Shown: positions 35,901-44,066 of the stretch, one piece after another | Numbering within the stretch: the first letter of the stretch is position 1 | Layout: each line of letters begins with the position of its first letter | Program-made: the position numbers and the translations under genes | Source: Sabulicella rubraurantiaca | GTDB lineage: Bacteria > Pseudomonadota > Alphaproteobacteria > Acetobacterales > Acetobacteraceae | NCBI RefSeq assembly: GCF_017355885.1 | Contig: NZ_JAFEUU010000007.1 | Coordinates: 62,001 to 126,000 of the forward strand | Length of the DNA: 64,000 bases | Reading direction: 5' to 3' | The notes under the pieces: model-generated | What the model was told of the DNA's origin: nothing | The model's database searches: none | What the model saw: only the letters and a program-made list of their open reading frames with translations

Positions 35901-37556
35901 ATGGAGTCGCCCGCAGACAGCAGAGCGGCCCGGGCCTGGCTGATGCGGCAGGTGCGCGGGCGGATCGCCGCCCTTGCCCTTCCCGTCGGACTTGGCCTTT
36001 CCGCCACGCTCTGCGCCGTGGCCGCCACCTTCCTCGCCGCGCGGATGCTGGCTGCCGTGCTGGGCCTTGCCCTTGGCGGGGGCTGGGGCGACCTGGCCCT
36101 TGCCGCGCTGCTGGCGCTGCTCTCCGCGGGCCTCGCCCTGGCGGGGGAGGAGACTCAGCTTCGTGCCGGCGAGGCGATCCGCGCCCGGCTGCGCGGCGAG
36201 GGCTTCGCCCGCCTCCTGGCCCTTGGCCCTGCCGACCGGCGCGGCGTGGGCGAGAAGGCGGTGCTGCTGGTGGACCGGATCGAGGCGCTGGACGGATTCT
36301 TCGCCCGCTGGCTGCCCGCCGCCACGCTGGCGGTGCTGGCGCCCGCGCTGGTCCTGCTGGCCGTCGCGTCCTTCGACGGGCGCAGCGCCCTGATCCTGCT
36401 AGTGGCCGGGCTGCTGGTGCCTGTCTCCATGGCGCTGGCCGGGGTTGGTGCGGCGCGGGAAAGCCGCCGGCAGATGGAGGCGCTGGGCCGCCTCGGCGGC
36501 CGCTTCCTGGACCGGCTGCGCGGCCTCGCCACGCTGGTGCAGTTCAACCAGGCAGAGGCGGAGGCGCAGGCGCTGGGCCGCGCCGCCGAGGAGTTCCGCA
36601 CCCGCACGCTGCGGGTGCTGTGCGTCGCCTTTCTCTCCACGGCGGGGATGGAGCTGCTGGCCGCCCTCTCCATCGCAACCCTCGCGTGGCGCCACGGTGC
36701 GCTGCTCGGTGCTGGGCATCCCGACCCGGTGGCGGGGCTCTTCTGCATCCTCGCCGTCCCGGCCTTCTTTCAGCCGCTGCGCGCCTTCTCCCAGGCCTAT
36801 CACGAGGCAATGGCGGCGCGCGGCGCGGCGGGTGACCTCCAGGCCCTGCTGGAGGCGCCGCACCGGCCCGGCCTGGTGCTCGACACCGTGCCGCGGCGCG
36901 TCGCCCTGGCCTTCACCGAGGTGACGTGGCGCCCGGACCCCGAGCGGCCGCCCGCCCTCGACCGCCTGACCTTCGCCGTCGCGCCAGGGGAGACGCTGCT
37001 GCTGGTCGGCCCCTCCGGCGCCGGCAAGAGTTCGGTGCTGCGGCTGCTGATGGGGTTCGGCCGGCCGGACGCCGGGCGCATCGCCATCAACGGCCAGGAC
37101 GCGCTTCGCCTCGACCCGGCGGAGCTGCGGCGCATGACGGCCTATATGGGCCAGCGCGCCCATCTCTTCGCCGGCACGATCCGCGAGAACATCGCCCTGG
37201 CGCGGCCCGATGCCACCCCCGCCCAGGTGGAGCGCGCGGCCGAGGCGGCGCGGGTCCTCACCTTCACGCGCGATCTGCCGGAGGGGATGGACACGCGCGT
37301 GGGGGAGGGCGGCTTCGGGCTTTCGGGCGGACAGGCACAGCGCGTCGCCCTGGCCCGCGCCTTCCTGCGTGACGCGCCGCTGGTGCTGCTGGACGAGCCG
37401 ACGGCCCATCTCGACCCGGCAAACGAGGCGGCGCTTCTGGAAGGGCTCTCACGCCTCGTGGCTGGGCGCACCGCCATCGTCGCCACCCATTCACCCATCC
37501 TGCGCGGCTTGTCGCCGCGCGTGCTGGATCTCGGGGCGCTCGCGCGTGTGGGCTGA
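35901..37556 (+). CDS. cydD: CydD-type ABC transporter, thiol exporter subunit
   Basis: A 551-residue half-transporter with about six TM helices then an ATPase domain (Walker A GPSGAGKSS, signature LSGGQAQR, Walker B VLLDEPTAHLD). Features such as RAGEAIRARLRGEGFARLLALGPADR and FFQPLRAFSQAYHEAMAARGAA identify CydD. With CydC it exports glutathione and cysteine to the periplasm, required for cytochrome bd assembly in E. coli. The partner gene overlaps it by 11 nt. No cydAB is in the window. Confidence 0.9.
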   Translation: MESPADSRAARAWLMRQVRGRIAALALPVGLGLSATLCAVAATFLAARMLAAVLGLALGGGWGDLALAALLALLSAGLALAGEETQLRAGEAIRARLRGEGFARLLALGPADRRGVGEKAVLLVDRIEALDGFFARWLPAATLAVLAPALVLLAVASFDGRSALILLVAGLLVPVSMALAGVGAARESRRQMEALGRLGGRFLDRLRGLATLVQFNQAEAEAQALGRAAEEFRTRTLRVLCVAFLSTAGMELLAALSIATLAWRHGALLGAGHPDPVAGLFCILAVPAFFQPLRAFSQAYHEAMAARGAAGDLQALLEAPHRPGLVLDTVPRRVALAFTEVTWRPDPERPPALDRLTFAVAPGETLLLVGPSGAGKSSVLRLLMGFGRPDAGRIAINGQDALRLDPAELRRMTAYMGQRAHLFAGTIRENIALARPDATPAQVERAAEAARVLTFTRDLPEGMDTRVGEGGFGLSGGQAQRVALARAFLRDAPLVLLDEPTAHLDPANEAALLEGLSRLVAGRTAIVATHSPILRGLSPRVLDLGALARVG

Positions 37557-39174
37557 CCTCGCCCGCGTCCTGCGCCTCTGGGCGCCGCGCCGCGCCGCTC
37601 TGGCGGGCGCGCTGCTGGTCGCCATGGCCTCGGCGATGTCGGGCCTCGCCATCCTGGCACTGGCAGGGCAGGGGGTGGCGGCGGGGCTGGCGGGGGCGGG
37701 AGCCGTGGCGCTGCTGGCCCTGCGCCCCCTCGTGCTGCTGCGCCCGGCGCTGCGCTGGCTGGAGCGCTATGCCAGCCATGCCGCGGCCTTCCGTGCCCTG
37801 GCGGATACGCGGGTTTGGTTCTTCCGTCGCCTGGCCGAGCGCATGCCGGGCGGCATCGGCCATCGCGGGGGCGGCGACCTGCTGGGCCGCCTGATCGGCG
37901 ACGTGGATGCGCTGGACCGACTCTACTTGGCTGGGCTGGTGCCCGGCGCGGCGGCGCTGGCCGCCGTCCTGGCCATCGCGGCGCTGCTGGGCGCGGCGCC
38001 GGGGCTGCTGGCCCTGGTGGCCCTGCCGCTGGTCGTGGCGCTGCTGCTGCCGCCACTCCTCGCCCCCGGCGCGGCCCGTGCCGCCGCCGAGACCGCCGAG
38101 GCGCGGGGCGCGTTGCGCGCGGCTGCCACGGACCCGCTGGCCGGGATGGAGGACCTCCTCGCCGCCGGGGCGGAGGAACGCGCCCGGGCAAAGCTGGAAG
38201 AGGCCGACCGCCGGATGATGGCCGCGCAGCGCCGCCTCGCGCGGCGCGGGGCGTTGGCGGGGGCGCTGGGAATGCTCCTGGGCCAGGCAGCGCTGCTGGG
38301 CGCGCTGAGCTGGGGGCTGGCGGGCGGCGCACCGCCTCTCGCGTTGCTGGCGGTGCTGCTCGCCGCTGCCTGCGCCGAGCCCCTGTCCCTGCTGCCGCGC
38401 GCCGGTGCCGCGCTGGCGTTCGCCGGGGCCGGGGCGCGGCGCCTCTTCGAGGCGGCGGACACCCCGCCTCCTGTCACAACGCCTGCTGGCCCGGCGCCGG
38501 AGCCGGAGGACGCCACGCTGGCGCTGGAGGCTGTGGAATTCGCCTGGGCGCCAGGACGCCCGGTCCTGCGCGGTGCCTCCTTCGTGCTGCGGCCCGGCGA
38601 GCGGGTGGCGATCCTGGGGCCATCGGGATCGGGCAAGTCCTCCCTCGCCGCGCTGCTGCAAAGGCTGCGCGACCCCGATGCCGGGCGCATCACCCTGGGC
38701 GGCGTGGAGCTCGCCCTGCTGCCGCCGGAGGAGGTGCGCCGGCGCATCACCGTCCTGTCGCAGCACGCGCGCATCTTCGACGACACGGTGGCCGCCAATC
38801 TCCGCATCGCCGCGCCGGAAGCACCGGATGCCGCGCTGTGGCGGGCGCTGGCCAAGGCGGGGCTGGCGCGCAAGGTGGAGGGTCTGCCCGAAGGGCTGGA
38901 GACGCGCTGCGGCGAGGGCGGCACCCTGCTCTCCGGGGGCGAGGCACGGCGCCTCGCCCTGGCGCGCGCCCTCCTGCCCGCCGCGCCCATCCTGGTGCTG
39001 GATGAGCCGACCGCGGGGCTGGATGCGGAAACCGAGCGTGCCTTCCTGCAGACCTTGGCCATCGCGACGGAAGGGCGCAGCCTGCTTTTGCTCACCCACC
39101 GCCTGACGGGGGTTGAGCAACTGCATCGCGCCTACAGATGGGTGGAGGGAGTGCTGCTGGAGGCCCCGGCATGA
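37546..39174 (+). CDS. cydC: CydC-type ABC transporter, thiol exporter subunit
   Basis: A 542-residue partner of CydD. TM region rich in Leu and Ala, ERYASHAAAFRALADTRVWFFRRLAERMPGG typical of CydC, then ATPase domain with Walker A GPSGSGKSS, LSHARIFDDTVAANLR-like Q loop (SQHARIFDDTV), signature LSGGEARR and Walker B LVLDEPTAGLD. GTG start inside the end of cydD. The stop overlaps the radical SAM start by 4 nt (ATGA), so the three proteins are made from one message. Confidence 0.88.
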   Translation: MWADLARVLRLWAPRRAALAGALLVAMASAMSGLAILALAGQGVAAGLAGAGAVALLALRPLVLLRPALRWLERYASHAAAFRALADTRVWFFRRLAERMPGGIGHRGGGDLLGRLIGDVDALDRLYLAGLVPGAAALAAVLAIAALLGAAPGLLALVALPLVVALLLPPLLAPGAARAAAETAEARGALRAAATDPLAGMEDLLAAGAEERARAKLEEADRRMMAAQRRLARRGALAGALGMLLGQAALLGALSWGLAGGAPPLALLAVLLAAACAEPLSLLPRAGAALAFAGAGARRLFEAADTPPPVTTPAGPAPEPEDATLALEAVEFAWAPGRPVLRGASFVLRPGERVAILGPSGSGKSSLAALLQRLRDPDAGRITLGGVELALLPPEEVRRRITVLSQHARIFDDTVAANLRIAAPEAPDAALWRALAKAGLARKVEGLPEGLETRCGEGGTLLSGGEARRLALARALLPAAPILVLDEPTAGLDAETERAFLQTLAIATEGRSLLLLTHRLTGVEQLHRAYRWVEGVLLEAPA

Positions 39175-40076
39175 AGTTCCAAGACCCGCAAGTGACCGCA
39201 AAGGGCGAGCGCCGCGCCGCCGTGCCGCTCTTCGGCCTGCGGACGCTCTGGGCGAATACCGGCACGCTCTGCAACATCACCTGCGCGCATTGCTACATCG
39301 AAAGCAGCCCGCGCAACGATCGCCTGGCTTATCTGACGCTGGATGACCTTCGCGCGGCGCTGGACGCCACGGCGGGCGAACCGCTGGAGGAGGTGGGCTT
39401 CACCGGCGGCGAGCCTTTCCTGAACCGCGAGCTCGTCCCCATGCTGCGCCTCGTGCTGGGGCGCGGGTTGCGCGCCATCGTGCTCACCAATGCGATGAAG
39501 CCGATGCACAACCATGCCGAGGCGCTGCTTTCCCTTCGCGGCGAGGCGGGGCTGACCCTGCGCGTGAGCCTCGACCACCCGGACCCCGAGGTGCATGACG
39601 CGGAGCGCGGCGCGGGCTCCTTCGCCGCGACGCTGGAAGGGCTGCGCTGGCTCGCCGCCCATGGCTTCCACCTGCACGTCGCCGGGCGCGCCGGCTTCAC
39701 CCCGGAGCCCGAAGCGGCGCTGCGCCAGCGCTTTGCGACACTCTTCGAGGAGAACGGCATCCCGGTGAACGCCGCCGACCCCGTCTCGCTGATGCTCTTC
39801 CCCGAGATGGACGAGGCGGCGGAGGTGCCGGAGATCACGGAGGCTTGCTGGGGCATCCTCGGCAAGTCGCCGGAAAGCGTGATGTGCGCCTCCTCCCGCA
39901 TGTTGGTGCGGCGGCGCGGCGCGGAATCCGCAAGCTGGGTCGCCTGCACCCTGCTGCCCTATGACCCGCGCTTCGACCTCGGTACGGATTTCAAGGCGGC
40001 ATCGCGCGCCGTCGCCCTCAACCATCCCCACTGTGCCAAGTTTTGCGTGCTGGGGGGCGCGGCCTGCTCGCGTTGA
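39171..40076 (+). CDS. Radical SAM protein with C-terminal SPASM-like cysteines
   Basis: A 301-residue radical SAM enzyme. Cys34, Cys38 and Cys41 (CNITCAHC) bind the catalytic 4Fe-4S cluster, and GFTGGEPFLN is the SAM-binding GGE motif. Five further Cys (239, 259, 288, 292, 299; the last three as C-x3-C-x6-C) suggest an auxiliary cluster like those of SPASM enzymes, which often modify peptides or mature proteins. The start ATGA overlaps the cydC stop, placing it in the thiol-exporter operon. No precursor peptide was seen next to it. Function unknown. Confidence 0.85.
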   Translation: MKFQDPQVTAKGERRAAVPLFGLRTLWANTGTLCNITCAHCYIESSPRNDRLAYLTLDDLRAALDATAGEPLEEVGFTGGEPFLNRELVPMLRLVLGRGLRAIVLTNAMKPMHNHAEALLSLRGEAGLTLRVSLDHPDPEVHDAERGAGSFAATLEGLRWLAAHGFHLHVAGRAGFTPEPEAALRQRFATLFEENGIPVNAADPVSLMLFPEMDEAAEVPEITEACWGILGKSPESVMCASSRMLVRRRGAESASWVACTLLPYDPRFDLGTDFKAASRAVALNHPHCAKFCVLGGAACSR

Positions 40077-40108
40077 ACGCCCTCCCGAACTGCACCGGAG
40101 AGAGATTG

Positions 40109-40486
40109 ATGCGTCGCGCCTTTCTGCTTGCCCTTCCTGCCCTCGCCGCCGCCTGCGCGTCCGTCGAGGATGAGCCGACGCGCGTGGTGTTCTTTACCAC
40201 GGACAGCGCCGCGCTGGACGGCCCCGCAAGGGAGGTAGTGGCCGGTGCCGCGCGCCGCGCTGCGCGCTTCCCGAACAGCCGCGTGCGCATCCTGGGCTAC
40301 GCGGGCCAGGCCGGCGAGCCGGAGGCGAACCGGGTGCTGGCGCGCGAGCGCGCCGAGGCGGTGGCGGCCGCGCTGCGCGAGGCCGGAGTTGCGCCAGGCC
40401 GCATCAGCGTCGCCTCCCGCGGCCCGGTCAGCTACGAGCTGGCTCCGGTGGAGAGCCGCCGCGTCGAGATCCACTTCGAGGGCTAA
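40109..40486 (+). CDS. OmpA-like lipoprotein
   Basis: A 125-residue lipoprotein (FLLALPALAAAC lipobox) whose mature part is a compact OmpA C-terminal-like domain: VVFFTTDSAALD, VRILGYAGQAGEPEANRVLARERAEAVAAALREAGV and RISVASRG. Such domains bind peptidoglycan and tie the outer membrane to the wall; the usual NxxLSxxRA motif appears as NRVLARERA. GGAGAGAG lies just upstream of the ATG. It follows the radical SAM gene by 32 nt. Confidence 0.85.
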   Translation: MRRAFLLALPALAAACASVEDEPTRVVFFTTDSAALDGPAREVVAGAARRAARFPNSRVRILGYAGQAGEPEANRVLARERAEAVAAALREAGVAPGRISVASRGPVSYELAPVESRRVEIHFEG

Positions 40487-40554
40487 AGCGACCCTCCTTC
40501 CCACCCTCGCACGACTGGCCGGCGAGGGCGCGGCGCGGTAGACCCCCGGCGGTC

Positions 40555-42354
40555 ATGCCGCGCGACACCGCGATCCGGTCCCCCGAGGAGGTCCTGCACG
40601 AGGTCTTCGGCCATGGCGGCTTTCGCGGCCGCCAGGCCGAGGTGGTGAATCACGTCGTCGCGGGCGGGTCGGGCCTCGTGCTCATGCCCACCGGCGGCGG
40701 CAAGTCGCTCTGCTTCCAGGTGCCGGCGCTGTGCCGCCCCGGCCTTGCCATCGTCGTCTCGCCCCTGATCGCGCTGATGGAGGATCAGGTGGCGGCGCTG
40801 CGCCAGCAGGGCGTGGCCGCCGCGGCGCTTCATTCCGAACTGGAGGAGGAGGAGCGCCGCGCCGTGTGGCGGGACATCCTCTCCGGCCAGCTCAAGCTGC
40901 TCTACGTCAGCCCGGAGCGGCTTTCCATGGAGGGGATGCTGGAGCGGCTGGCCTCGCGCTCCCTCGCGCTCTTCGCGATCGACGAGGCGCATTGCATCAG
41001 CCAATGGGGTCATCACTTCCGCCCGGAATACCGCGCGCTGACCCTGCTGCATGGGCGCTTTCCCGAGGTGCCGCGCATCGCGCTGACCGCCACGGCGGAT
41101 GGGCGCACGGTGGAGGATATTCGCCGCCTGCTGGACCTGCAGGACGCGCCCGTTTTCCGCTCCTCCTTCGACCGTCCGAACATCCACCTCGCCGCCGCGC
41201 CGCGCGAGTCCGAGCGGCAGCAGCTGCGCGCCTTCCTGCGCCGCGTGGACGGGACGGGCATTGTGTATTGCGGCACGCGCAACAAAGCGGAGCAGACGGC
41301 CGAGTGGCTCCGCAACGACGGGCACGACGCGCTCGCCTTCCACGCCGGCATGGACACGGCGGCGAAGCGGGAGGCGCATCGCCGCTTCGCGCGGGGAGAG
41401 GAGGTGATCATGTGCGCCACCATCGCCTTCGGTATGGGCATCGACCGTCCGGACGTGCGCTTCGTCGCCCACCTCGCCCTGCCGCAGGGGCCTGAGGGCT
41501 GGTACCAGGAGATCGGCCGCGCCGGGCGCGACGGGCTGCCGGCCAGGGCGCTGCTGCTCTACGGCGCGGGCGACATCGCCCTGTCGCGCCACCGCATCGC
41601 CGAAAGCCCGGCCGGCGCCGAGCAGAAGCGCATCGAGCGCGCCCGGCTGGACGCGATGGTCGCCATCGCGGAATCCGCCACCTGCCGCCGCCGCACCCTG
41701 CTGCGCTGCTTCGGCGAGGAGCTGGAGAAGGATTGCGGCGCCTGCGACGTGTGCATGAACCCGCCGCGCCTCGTGGATGCGACGGTGGCGGCGCAGAAGC
41801 TGATCTCGGCCGCCGTGCGCACCGGCTCGCGCTTCGGGCTGGGGCATCTGGTGGACGTGCTGCGCGGGCGCATGACCGACAAGATCGCGCAGTTCGGCCA
41901 TGACCGCCTCCCAACCTTCGGCAAGGGCAAGGACGTGGCGGAGGGCGCCTGGAAGGACATTGCCCGGCAGCTGGTGGCCGAAGGCGCGCTGGACGTGGCG
42001 GTGGAGAATTTCGGCGAGCTCGTCCCGACCGAGGCGGCGCGCCCCCTGCTGCGCGGGGAACGCGCCTTCCTGCTGCGCGAAAGCAGCTTCCAGCCCCGCG
42101 CCGCCCGCGAGGATCGCGTCGCGCCCCCCTCGGACGATCCGGTCTTTGGCGCTCTGCGCGAATGGCGGAAGGAGGAGGCACGCAAGCAGCAGGTGCCCGC
42201 CTATGTCATCTTCCACGACCAGACCCTGGCGGAGATCGCGTCCCGCCACCCGCGATCCCTCGACGAGCTGCGCGAGGTGCCGGGGGTGGGCGAGAGCAAG
42301 CTGAACCGCTACGGCGCGGCGGTGCTGTCCGTGCTGGAATCCGTGCCTGCGTAG
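40555..42354 (+). CDS. recQ: ATP-dependent DNA helicase RecQ
   Basis: A 599-residue 3'-5' helicase. Motifs: GGFRGRQAEVV (motif 0), MPTGGGKSLCFQVPAL (Walker A), AIDEAHCISQWGHHF (DEAH plus aromatic loop, where canonical proteins have GHDF), SFDRPNI, and ATIAFGMGIDRPDVRFVAH with QEIGRAGRDG. A Zn-binding set follows (TCRRRTLLRCFG, CGACDVC), then winged helix and a C-terminal HRDC domain with EVPGVGESKLNRYG. It repairs stalled forks and recombination intermediates. Its 3' end overlaps the converging ABC gene by 46 nt. Confidence 0.95.
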   Translation: MPRDTAIRSPEEVLHEVFGHGGFRGRQAEVVNHVVAGGSGLVLMPTGGGKSLCFQVPALCRPGLAIVVSPLIALMEDQVAALRQQGVAAAALHSELEEEERRAVWRDILSGQLKLLYVSPERLSMEGMLERLASRSLALFAIDEAHCISQWGHHFRPEYRALTLLHGRFPEVPRIALTATADGRTVEDIRRLLDLQDAPVFRSSFDRPNIHLAAAPRESERQQLRAFLRRVDGTGIVYCGTRNKAEQTAEWLRNDGHDALAFHAGMDTAAKREAHRRFARGEEVIMCATIAFGMGIDRPDVRFVAHLALPQGPEGWYQEIGRAGRDGLPARALLLYGAGDIALSRHRIAESPAGAEQKRIERARLDAMVAIAESATCRRRTLLRCFGEELEKDCGACDVCMNPPRLVDATVAAQKLISAAVRTGSRFGLGHLVDVLRGRMTDKIAQFGHDRLPTFGKGKDVAEGAWKDIARQLVAEGALDVAVENFGELVPTEAARPLLRGERAFLLRESSFQPRAAREDRVAPPSDDPVFGALREWRKEEARKQQVPAYVIFHDQTLAEIASRHPRSLDELREVPGVGESKLNRYGAAVLSVLESVPA

Positions 42355-44066
42355 AGCCGACCGTCCCGCACCTCCCAGCGCCGCGTGTGGAACTCGGCCA
42401 CGCCGGGGCGGTGCGCGATGGAGACGAGGGTGAGGCCGGGCAGGCGCTCGAGCAGCAATTCGTAGAGGCGTCGTTCCATGGTCGGGTCCAGGCTGGCCGT
42501 CGCCTCATCCAGGAACAGCCAGTCGGGACGGTTCAGCAGCGCCCGCGCAAGGGCGAGGCGCTGCTGCTCCCCGCCCGAGAGCCGCGCGCCCCAGGCATCC
42601 TCCTCGTCGAGACGCGGCAGGAGATGGGCAAGGCCGGCCAGCTCCATGGCCTCGCGGATGACCATCTCGCTGCAGGAATCCGGGGCGGAGGGGTAGCACA
42701 CGGCGCGGCGCAGCGTGCCGAGGGGCAGGTAGGGGCGCTGCGGCAGGAACATCGCCCGCGCCGCTTCGGGCACCTCCACCCGCCCCGAACCGAAAGGCCA
42801 GATCCCGGCGATGGCACGGAAAAGGGTGGATTTGCCGGAGCCGGAGGGGCCGGTGACCAGCACCCGCTCCCCAGGGCGGATCTCCGCGTGGTCCGCCCGC
42901 AACAGCGCGCGCCCATCGGGCAGGGCGATGGATACGCCGTCCAGGCGCAACGTGTCGCCCGGCGTGGCGGTAGCCTTCACCCCCTCGCCGGCGCGGGCCC
43001 GCGCCTCCTCGAGCGCTTGGCGGAAGCCTGTGAGCCGCGTCACCGTGGCGCGCCACTCGGTCAGGGCGGCGTAGTTGTCCACGATCCAGGACAGCGCGCC
43101 CTGCACCTCGTTGAAGGCGCTGGCGGTCTGGGTCAGCCCGCCCAGCGGGATGCGGCCGGCGAAGAAGGCCGGGGCGGCGACCACGAAGGGAAAGACGATG
43201 GCGACCTGGGTGTAGCCGGCGGTGAAGAACGTCAGGCGCTTGGTGGCGACCATCAGATCCCACCAATTCTGCATCACCGCGGCGAAGCGGCCCATCAGCC
43301 CGGCTCGCTCCTCCGCCTCGCCGCGATGCAGGGCAATGCCCTCGCTGCCATCGCGGAACCGCACCAAGGCGTAGCGGAAATCCGCCTCCACGCGCTGCTG
43401 CCGGAAGTTCAGCCGCGCCAGCGGCCTGCCGATGAGGTGTGCGAGCCAAGTGCCGAGCCCCGCATAGAGGATCGCCACCCAGACGAGGTAGCCGGGGATC
43501 GTCACCCCCAACACGGTCACGCTGTCCGACAGCGACCACAGCACGAAGAGGAAGGAGAGCAGTGTCACGACCGAGCGCATGAGGCCGAGCCCCAGCGTCA
43601 GCGTCATGTCCACGAAGAGCTTGGCATCCTCCGACACGCGCTGATCCGGGTTGTCGGCCTCGCCTGCTTCCAGCGAGAGGCGGTAATGCGCCCGCTCCGC
43701 CAGCCAGTGATCCAGCATCCCCTCGGTCAGCCAGCGCCGCCAGCGGATCTGCAGGGCTTGGCGGAGATAGAGCGCATAGACGGCGACGAAGATGTAGATC
43801 GCGGCGATCCAGGCGAAGCCCGGCATGGTGCCGCTATCCGTCTCTGCCCAGGTGAAGAGCAGGGCGGTGAAGCGCTCGGCATCGCGCGCCTCCAGCGAGT
43901 TGAAGAACTCGCGGTTCCAGAAGGACAGGAGCACGGACATCGCCACCAGGGCGAGGTTCAGCCCCACCACGACCAGCAGCAGGGTCCAGGCCTTGCCCTT
44001 CTCCGGCGAGCGCCAGAAGGGCAGGACCAGCGTGGCCGCGTCGCGCAGCGTGGCCCGCCAGGTCAC
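42309..44066 (-). CDS. YddA/SbmA-type ABC transporter (permease fused to ATPase)
   Basis: A 585-residue ABC_membrane_2-type transporter. The TM half contains FWNREFFNSLEARD, IRWRRWLTEGMLDHWL and NPDQRVSEDAKLFVDMTL, the signatures of the SbmA/BacA-like and ABCD families; the ATPase half has GPSGSGKSTLFRAIAGIWPFG, LSGGEQQRLALARALL and LFLDEATASLD. Related proteins move peptides, vitamin B12-type molecules or very-long-chain acyl groups. The GTG start overlaps the glycosyltransferase stop by 4 nt, so it belongs to that operon and may move its product or precursor. Confidence 0.9.
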   Translation of the reverse strand: MTWRATLRDAATLVLPFWRSPEKGKAWTLLLVVVGLNLALVAMSVLLSFWNREFFNSLEARDAERFTALLFTWAETDSGTMPGFAWIAAIYIFVAVYALYLRQALQIRWRRWLTEGMLDHWLAERAHYRLSLEAGEADNPDQRVSEDAKLFVDMTLTLGLGLMRSVVTLLSFLFVLWSLSDSVTVLGVTIPGYLVWVAILYAGLGTWLAHLIGRPLARLNFRQQRVEADFRYALVRFRDGSEGIALHRGEAEERAGLMGRFAAVMQNWWDLMVATKRLTFFTAGYTQVAIVFPFVVAAPAFFAGRIPLGGLTQTASAFNEVQGALSWIVDNYAALTEWRATVTRLTGFRQALEEARARAGEGVKATATPGDTLRLDGVSIALPDGRALLRADHAEIRPGERVLVTGPSGSGKSTLFRAIAGIWPFGSGRVEVPEAARAMFLPQRPYLPLGTLRRAVCYPSAPDSCSEMVIREAMELAGLAHLLPRLDEEDAWGARLSGGEQQRLALARALLNRPDWLFLDEATASLDPTMERRLYELLLERLPGLTLVSIAHRPGVAEFHTRRWEVRDGRLYAGTDSSTDSTAAP

